From Halovenus sp. (GTDB lineage: Archaea; Halobacteriota; Halobacteria; Halobacteriales; Haloarculaceae): a DNA stretch of 9,417 nucleotides. Shown in pieces: positions 5,724 through 9,417 of the stretch. The stretch is from the NCBI GenBank assembly GCA_028275145.1, contig JAQCNG010000291.1, positions 1 through 9,417 on the forward strand, given 5' to 3'. Under the pieces are notes generated by a model. That model saw only the letters and a program-made list of their open reading frames with translations, was not told where the DNA came from and searched no databases. The position numbers and the translations under genes are program-made. The first letter of the stretch is position 1. The number at the start of each line of letters is the position of its first letter.

Positions 5724-6908
5724 TCAGAAGCCGAATATCGGGACGAAGGTGAAGGTGAGGTAGGCCCCGACGGTGGAGATGAGCGGCACCAGATTCTGCA
5801 TGACGACCACCCGCACAGTCGTCGAGGGGTCGAACAGCGCGCTCGCGGACGGGATATCGTCGGTCTCCTCCTCGCCGATATCGGGCAGCGAGTCGCCCTC
5901 CTCGTCGCCGGCGAGCGCCCCGACCGAGACAGCGGTTTCGCTCTCGTCGCCCAGGTCGCGGATCTGTGTGGTCCGGGTCGCACGCCCCCAACCGAGGCCG
6001 ACGATACACATCGTCGCGATGATGACGAAACTCGCCGGAATGCCGATAGCGGAGAGGCCGACGGTCAGTACAGACGCGACTGCCGCGACGATGATGGCCG
6101 CGGTCAGCGGGAGTTCGGTGATGTCGTTGCCCATCGTGTTGAGCGTCCGGCGTGCGATTGTCAGCGACCCGACCGTGACCCCCGCCGCGCCGAGCACCAC
6201 CGCCAGTCCGACCTCGAGTTCACCGCTGCCGACCAGCGGTGCCACCGCGTTCGCGATGTTGGAGGTGCCCGAGGCAAAGGCCATCAGACAGCCGATTGCG
6301 ACGACGATACCCGCGCCCGACAGTTCCCGTCCCGTGGTCCCGGGTCCCGCTCCCGGCCGTGGCACTGTCCCGCTGCGGTCCAACACCAGCAGTGACCCCT
6401 CGCTCGATTCCAGCGCTATCTTCCGGTTGAGATAGGCGTACAGGTACCGACCGATGACCGCAGACACCCAGAACCCGATAATCGGGGCCACCAGCCACCA
6501 GACCACAATCTCCCCGAGCAGCGCCCAGTTGAGCGCACCGGCGGCCTGTGCGAGGGCGGCAATCGCCCCGACTGTCGTCATCGACGTGGACGCCGGCACG
6601 CCGGCGATGTTCCCGACGAAGAGCGCGATACCGATGAAAAACAGGACAGTCACCCCCGTCTGGAGCGTGAACACGTCGATATCCGACTCGGGCGCGATAA
6701 TCCCGTCGGACAGCGTGTCGATTACCTCCGGGCCGATTGTCCAGGCACCCACGAAGAAAAACACCGAGAACAGGAGCGCCGCAACAACCTTCGAGACGAC
6801 GTCGGCCCCGACGGCAGGACCAAAGGCTGGCCCCGTCGTCGACCCACCCACGTTGTATCCGACAAACATCGCGACGAGGACACCGAGTCCGAAGAGAAGT
6901 TCGCTCAC
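5724..6908 (-). CDS. PiT-family inorganic phosphate (anion) transporter
   Basis: 394 aa, a polytopic membrane protein with about 9-11 hydrophobic segments. PiT permeases are cation-coupled importers of inorganic phosphate (some relatives carry sulfate). They carry an inverted repeat with a conserved Asn/Gly motif in each half. Here these are VGYNVGGSTTGPAFGPAVGA (16-35) and FASGTSNIANAVAPLVGSG (211-229). LFVGNIAGVPASTSMTTVGA (96-115), TMGNDITELPL (258-268) and GIPASFVIIATMCIVGLGWG (289-308) also fit the family. The first motif has Val instead of the usual Asp, as I recall for haloarchaeal members. The cytosolic-type loop at 318-360 is rich in Glu/Asp. The start is GTG 6908, supported by a TATA-like box 28 bases away; an overlapping GTG at 6910 is in another frame. 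No PhoU-type regulator gene is adjacent. The gene is divergent from the PQQ lipoprotein. Confidence 0.93.
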   Translation of the reverse strand: MSELLFGLGVLVAMFVGYNVGGSTTGPAFGPAVGADVVSKVVAALLFSVFFFVGAWTIGPEVIDTLSDGIIAPESDIDVFTLQTGVTVLFFIGIALFVGNIAGVPASTSMTTVGAIAALAQAAGALNWALLGEIVVWWLVAPIIGFWVSAVIGRYLYAYLNRKIALESSEGSLLVLDRSGTVPRPGAGPGTTGRELSGAGIVVAIGCLMAFASGTSNIANAVAPLVGSGELEVGLAVVLGAAGVTVGSLTIARRTLNTMGNDITELPLTAAIIVAAVASVLTVGLSAIGIPASFVIIATMCIVGLGWGRATRTTQIRDLGDESETAVSVGALAGDEEGDSLPDIGEEETDDIPSASALFDPSTTVRVVVMQNLVPLISTVGAYLTFTFVPIFGF

Positions 6909-6931
6909 ACCTGAGGATTGCTCCCGGTCAG

Positions 6932-6940
6932 GTTAAGATT
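6932..6940 (-). promoter_or_regulatory. TATA-like box of the PiT gene
   Basis: Minus-strand AATCTTAAC, centred about 28 bases before GTG 6908, consistent with a leaderless transcript. Confidence 0.55.
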
Positions 6941-6948
6941 ATCGACCC

Positions 6949-7034
6949 CGGAGTCGGGCCACCCGCTGTGTGCGCTCCCGGCGGTTCGCGGTCTGGGCTG
7001 CCGGAGCGGGAGATTCCGGCGGAGTCGGGCCACC
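6949..7034. repeat. Pair of 15-bp direct repeats in the divergent promoter region
   Basis: CGGAGTCGGGCCACC occurs at 6949-6963 and again at 7020-7034, 71 bp apart. One copy lies just upstream of the PiT TATA box and the other just upstream of the PQQ-lipoprotein TATA box. Between them GCCGGA (7000-7005) and TCCGGC (7015-7020) form a small inverted pair. The placement suggests binding sites for one regulator of both genes. The repeat is certain; the function is inferred. Confidence 0.6.
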
Positions 7035-7047
7035 GTGGTACCGTGAC

Positions 7048-7056
7048 ATTTTCAAA
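7048..7056 (+). promoter_or_regulatory. TATA-like box of the PQQ lipoprotein gene
   Basis: ATTTTCAAA, centred 28 bases before ATG 7080, in the position expected for a leaderless haloarchaeal mRNA. Confidence 0.5.
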
Positions 7057-7079
7057 CGCCACCGTCCAGAGTTTCGCCA

Positions 7080-8444
7080 ATGAGCGACACACCGAACGGT
7101 CCTCTGCCGACGCGACGCAGACTCCTCCAGGGACTCGGGGCCGCGACTGTGGCCGGACTGGCCGGCTGTGAGTCGAGTTCCAGTGCTGACGAGAACAACG
7201 AGACGGGGTGTGTTTCGGGGCTCGACAGCGACTGTGCGAGCTATCCCGGGGACGTTCGTCTCTTCCAGAAGAACCTGAAACGTCAGGCCTACTACCCGGA
7301 CGAGACGGTCCCGGACGCGGTGACCATCGACTGGGCGGTCCCGACGAACTTCGCCCACCACACCGCCGCGAAATCCACGCCGATTCCCACCCACGACGGG
7401 GACGTTCTCGTTGGCGGCGACAAAGGCACGATACAGAAACGGAGTCCCACAGGTCGACTCCGGTGGCGAGCACAGACCGACGCGGACAACCGTGGGTTCC
7501 ACGGCTCACCGACTGTCGTCGGCGACCAGGGCTACATCGGTGGCTACGACGGCGCAATCTACGCGTTCGACCTCACCAGCGGCGAGCAACGCTGGAAGAT
7601 AGAGCCCGGCACACTCGGGGGGACCATCGCAGTCGGGTCGAGCCCCGCGTTCCACGACGGCACGCTCTATTTCATCGTGGAGTACGGCTCCCCCTCCTCG
7701 GGCGCGCTGTGGGCTGTCGACCCGGTTACGGGCGACACCGAGTGGAGCGACCAGCGCATCTGGGGCCAGTCACACCCCTCGCCCACAATCGACCGCGAGA
7801 CCGGACACATCCTCGCCGGCTCCAACGACGGTGTCGTCTACGCCTGGACCTACCCTGACCTGGAGTTCGACTGGGAGTACCAGGCCGGCCCCGAGGGCGG
7901 CCCGACCGGCAAGGAGAAAGCCGGCGGCGAGTTCAACCTGGGCGCACAGATAAAGGGCACCGTCGCCGCCTACCAGGGCCGTGGCTACGTCGGGTCCTGG
8001 GACAACTATCTCCACTGCATCGACCTCTCGGACGGGTCCGGAATCTGGCGGTTCGACACTGGCTGGTCGAACATGTCGAACCCCGCTGTCGACCCCGACG
8101 CCGGCGTCGTCTACACCGGCAGCGACACCGGGGGTGTGTGGGCACTCGACGCCGAGAGCGGCGAGCAACTGTGGTCCTACGACGTCGGTGGCCGGGTCAT
8201 CGGCGCGCTGTCGATCACCGCCCAGACGCTGCTGGTCGGCTCCTACGACCGCCACCTGTACGCGCTCGACCGCGAAACCGGCGAGCGACGCTGGCGCGCC
8301 CCGACCCGGGGGTGGGTGACCAGCGGTGCCGTTCCCGACGACGGGCGCATCTACTGTGCCGAGCGCGCCAGCTTCCGCAACAACCGGACCGACGACCACG
8401 TGCTGGAACAGCCGGGACACGCCTACGCACTCTCGGCGGCGTGA
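7080..8444 (+). CDS. Tat-exported PQQ-like beta-propeller lipoprotein
   Basis: 454 aa. The N-terminus has a twin-arginine motif (TRRRLLQGLG, 11-20), a short hydrophobic stretch and a lipobox LAGC with Cys30. The folded protein should therefore be exported by Tat and lipid-anchored outside the membrane, as is usual in haloarchaea. Seven blade-like repeats end in an aromatic Trp: DKGTIQKRSPTGRLRW, YDGAIYAFDLTSGEQRW, SGALWAVDPVTGDTEW, NDGVVYAWTYPDLEFDW, WDNYLHCIDLSDGSGIW, DTGGVWALDAESGEQLW and YDRHLYALDRETGERRW. This is the PQQ-like (YVTN/BamB-type) propeller pattern, predicting one seven-bladed propeller. Quinone binding is not shown; most such haloarchaeal proteins are thought to be binding or scaffold proteins, and no dehydrogenase partner is adjacent. 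The low-complexity Ser/Asp/Glu/Asn linker after the lipobox is typical of surface lipoproteins. Confidence 0.93.
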   Translation: MSDTPNGPLPTRRRLLQGLGAATVAGLAGCESSSSADENNETGCVSGLDSDCASYPGDVRLFQKNLKRQAYYPDETVPDAVTIDWAVPTNFAHHTAAKSTPIPTHDGDVLVGGDKGTIQKRSPTGRLRWRAQTDADNRGFHGSPTVVGDQGYIGGYDGAIYAFDLTSGEQRWKIEPGTLGGTIAVGSSPAFHDGTLYFIVEYGSPSSGALWAVDPVTGDTEWSDQRIWGQSHPSPTIDRETGHILAGSNDGVVYAWTYPDLEFDWEYQAGPEGGPTGKEKAGGEFNLGAQIKGTVAAYQGRGYVGSWDNYLHCIDLSDGSGIWRFDTGWSNMSNPAVDPDAGVVYTGSDTGGVWALDAESGEQLWSYDVGGRVIGALSITAQTLLVGSYDRHLYALDRETGERRWRAPTRGWVTSGAVPDDGRIYCAERASFRNNRTDDHVLEQPGHAYALSAA

Positions 8445-8458
8445 GCCGTCGGGGGAGT

Positions 8459-8486
8459 TCCGGTGCTCGCCGGACCGCCCGGTTTT
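8459..8486 (+). terminator. Possible terminator of the PQQ lipoprotein gene
   Basis: TCCGG (8459-8463) and CCGGA (8470-8474) form a small hairpin, followed nine bases later by a TTTT run (8483-8486), 15-42 bases beyond the stop. The T-run could alternatively be a weak TATA element for RNA starting near 8512. Confidence 0.4.
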
Positions 8487-8497
8487 AGCTGAATGTA

Positions 8498-8577
8498 GGC
8501 GCTAAGCCCCCTCCCTCAAGGAGCACCGCAGTCCGCGCAAGCGGACAAGGAGCGCAGTAGGGAGGGGATACAGCGCC
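8498..8577 (+). ncRNA. Highly paired RNA-like hairpin resembling an IS200/IS605 right end
   Basis: Three nested perfect stems share one axis: GGCGCT (8498-8503) with AGCGCC (8572-8577), CCCCTCCCT (8508-8516) with AGGGAGGGG (8559-8567), and GTCCGC (8531-8536) with GCGGAC (8541-8546) closed by the GNRA-type tetraloop GCAA. The segments CCCTCAAGGAGC (8513-8524) and GAGCGCAGTAGGGAGGG (8550-8566) closely match the right-end hairpin at 8901-8950 (the first 12 bases are identical). It is likely a second, diverged right end or guide-RNA scaffold of a TnpB-type element, here without coding sequence. The strand is assigned by analogy with the second copy. Pairing is certain; transcription is not shown. 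Confidence 0.55.
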
Positions 8578-8630
8578 GTCTTCTCCTGTTCTTACACGTT
8601 CCGGTGATTGTCTCACAGGCCTACCCAAGC

Positions 8631-8638
8631 ATTTTTAT
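8631..8638 (+). promoter_or_regulatory. TATA-like box in front of the IS605-type remnant
   Basis: ATTTTTAT in otherwise GC-rich DNA, centred about 30 bases before ATG 8665. It could drive transcription through the structured remnant and perhaps into the gene at 8983, which has no clear box of its own. Confidence 0.5.
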
Positions 8639-8664
8639 CGGAGAACGCCCAACCACAGTGTAAG

Positions 8665-8943
8665 ATGGGCGTTCCAACCTGTGGACTTCGACTCGCTGGC
8701 CGTTCCACGTTGAACGGCTCGCTCCTTGCGAAGTTTCCAGTCACGGACAGCGTTAGAACGCGACAAGAAGCGTGCGCTGTCCCACGGAACTCTCCCGTCG
8801 AGACACTAGGAGTGGGACACTCCGAAGGCACGCCTGTGGAGACTGCGCTCCCTACGGGAACCACTACGGTTCCTGCAAAGCGCGTCTTGGAAGCAGGAAG
8901 CCCTACCCTCAAGGAGCGAACGGCATCAGCCGTGAGCGAGTAG
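8665..8943 (+). pseudogene. TnpB C-terminal remnant (92-codon ORF)
   Basis: ATG 8665 opens 92 codons to TAG 8943. From about codon 42 the product (NSPVETLGVGHSEG, TPVETALPTGTTTVPAKRV, LEAGSPTLKERTASAVSE) matches my memory of the extreme C-terminus of haloarchaeal TnpB (IS1341-type OrfB) proteins. The first 40 residues (MGVPTCGLRLAGRSTLNGSL and on) match nothing I know and are unlike the TnpB zinc finger or RuvC motifs. Full TnpB is about 400 aa, so this cannot be an active nuclease. It may be a chance ORF across an RNA gene, since the DNA is full of perfect hairpins. ATG sits about 30 bases after a TATA-like box, so translation as a leaderless mRNA is possible. Confidence 0.5.
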
Positions 8944-8958
8944 GGTAGGGTAGTTCAC
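8745..8958 (+). ncRNA. Candidate orphan omega-RNA/reRNA (TnpB guide-RNA scaffold)
   Basis: In IS605-type elements the guide RNA is transcribed from the 3' end of tnpB through the right end. The corresponding stretch here keeps several perfect stems. They are GGACAGCG (8745-8752)/CGCTGTCC (8775-8782) with inner ACGC/GCGT (8758-8761/8770-8773), GGAGTG/CACTCC (8809-8814/8818-8823), GGAACC/GGTTCC (8857-8862/8868-8873), and CCCTACCCT/AGGGTAGGG (8901-8909/8942-8950) with inner ACGGC/GCCGT (8920-8924/8929-8933). If active, the guide would be the flanking sequence from about 8959. Sense overlapping RNAs from haloarchaeal IS1341-type genes have been reported. Retention of the scaffold without the nuclease is seen here; function in trans is inferred. 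Confidence 0.45.
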
Positions 8959-8982
8959 TGTGAGCGAGCCGCAGACGAGAGT

Positions 8983-9294
8983 GTGAGCTACGTCGTCGAG
9001 GTGAAACAGTCCGCCCGGAAGGCCAACGGCGCAGTCGGGCGGCTCGTCAACCGGGAGGGGTCGCGACGCACCTTCCCGGATCGCCGGGCCGCGGAGGCGT
9101 GGGCCAGCGGCCTCTCGGAGGGGAGTCGGCCGGTGTGGATTCGGGCGGCCCACCCGGCCGACCGGAGCGACGTGGACGGCTACCTCGTCTCCCGACGCCG
9201 GCAGGCGCTTGCGCTCGACGGCGCGTACGACAAACGACGACGGCGGCTCCGCGACACCACGCCCCCGTCCGACACGCTCGGCCGGTACAGGTGA
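8983..9294 (+). CDS. Small basic hypothetical protein
   Basis: 103 aa from GTG 8983; no ATG is available in frame, and the same frame meets TAG 8941 upstream. The product begins MSYVVEVKQSARKANGAVGR. It contains FPDRRAAEAWASGLSEG and VWIRAAHPADRSDVDGYLVS, which look like a compact alpha/beta domain. I recognise it only as resembling small haloarchaeal conserved hypotheticals. It has about 20 Arg and 3 Lys against 12 Asp/Glu, so it is clearly basic, unusual in a halophile and suggestive of nucleic-acid binding. There is a basic KRRRRLR cluster near residue 83. It starts only about 25 bases after the IS605-type right end, with no convincing TATA box, so its promoter may be supplied or displaced by the element. 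Its stop codon lies inside the first unit of the 23-bp tandem repeat. Confidence 0.75.
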   Translation: MSYVVEVKQSARKANGAVGRLVNREGSRRTFPDRRAAEAWASGLSEGSRPVWIRAAHPADRSDVDGYLVSRRRQALALDGAYDKRRRRLRDTTPPSDTLGRYR

Positions 9295-9417
9295 CGACAC
9301 GCCTGTAGGCGGAGTGACGACGTGTCCGTGGACGAGGTGACGATGCGCCCGTTGGCGGGGCGACGACGCGTTCGCAGACGAGGTGACGATGCGCCCGCGA
9401 GCGTCGCGACCCCGCCG
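9291..9417. repeat. Imperfect 23-bp tandem repeat, continuing past the window
   Basis: Five full units (9291-9313, 9314-9336, 9337-9359, 9360-9382, 9383-9405) and a partial sixth (9406-9417) share the pattern GYGACGAYGCGYCCG followed by a variable part that often ends RCGAG. Units 2-3 and 4-5 are more alike as pairs: 21 bp are identical at 9331-9351 and 9377-9397, giving a 46-bp higher-order period. The unit length is not a multiple of three and the first unit overlaps a stop codon, so it is probably non-coding. No spacers separate the units, so it is not a CRISPR array. Confidence 0.75.

Larger units (their letters stand above)
8640..8958 (+). mobile_element. IS200/IS605-type remnant or MITE (TnpB tail and right end only)
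   Basis: The right part reads as a haloarchaeal TnpB C-terminus whose TAG stop (8941-8943) lies inside the right-end hairpin CCCTACCCT (8901-8909)/AGGGTAGGG (8942-8950). The block ends TAGTTCAC at about 8958, a right end I recall for haloarchaeal elements of this group. The RuvC and zinc-finger regions of TnpB and any tnpA are absent from the roughly 320 bp. The left boundary is uncertain. I placed it at the paired segment GAACGCCCA/TGGGCGTTC (8643-8651/8666-8674). Haloarchaea are known to carry non-autonomous IS605-related elements (for example the PATEs of Haloquadratum); a relation to those is inferred. Confidence 0.6.

Noticed and set aside
5433..6395. Plus-strand 320-codon frame opposite the PiT gene
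   Set aside because: Arg/Asp-rich low-complexity product of antisense reading; the minus strand encodes membrane segments and PiT motifs.
8613..8912. Minus-strand 99-codon frame across the IS remnant
   Set aside because: No family resemblance. The TnpB-like tail and stop position define the plus strand as the sense strand.
9291..9417. CRISPR array
   Set aside because: The units are contiguous with no unique spacers and are too diverged from each other.

Overview
The window looks like chromosomal DNA of a haloarchaeon (class Halobacteria). It is GC-rich with strong G/C bias at third codon positions. Most proteins are acidic. TATA-like boxes sit about 25-28 bases upstream of most start codons, which suggests leaderless mRNAs. 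The gene content is also archaeal: diphthine synthase, a TRAM-domain protein, and glutamyl-tRNA reductase of the C5 heme pathway. I cannot name a genus.

Layout. Positions 1-4061 are a minus-strand block. In transcription order it holds hemA (glutamyl-tRNA reductase), dph5 (diphthine synthase), a Cys-rich TRAM-domain protein, and an HD-domain phosphohydrolase that runs off the left edge. dph5, the TRAM gene and the HD gene each have their own TATA-like box, so this is a run of single genes rather than one operon. Upstream of hemA (4058-4455) lies a poorly resolved stretch. A short ORF there overlaps hemA by four bases (GTGA), and the reading frame may be broken. From 4489 a plus-strand unit follows: a 28-codon leader ORF overlapping the start of a very acidic protein with a C-terminal Cys cluster. 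This converges on a small eight-ligand zinc-finger protein of HIT type at 5297-5485. A PiT-family anion (phosphate) transporter (5724-6908, minus) and a Tat-exported PQQ-propeller lipoprotein (7080-8444, plus) are divergent. A 15-bp direct repeat flanks their two promoters.

The right end (8445-9417) is accessory DNA. It holds two similar, strongly paired hairpins, each with a CCCTCAAGGAGC 5' arm and an AGTAGGG-type 3' arm. The second overlaps what reads as the last codons of an IS200/IS605 TnpB protein. The rest of tnpB, including the RuvC catalytic core, and any tnpA are absent. I interpret this as an IS605-derived remnant, MITE or orphan guide-RNA (omega-RNA/reRNA) locus. It carries its own TATA-like box and a chain of further hairpins. 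Right after it sits a small basic protein gene (8983-9294). An imperfect 23-bp tandem repeat starts at that gene's stop codon and continues to the window edge.

The chromosomal genes are mostly housekeeping and do not form one pathway. The strongest candidate for something undescribed is the 8498-8958 RNA-rich locus. Second-tier oddities are the nested inverted repeat behind the TRAM gene, the leader ORF, the 23-bp repeats and the unresolved region upstream of hemA.
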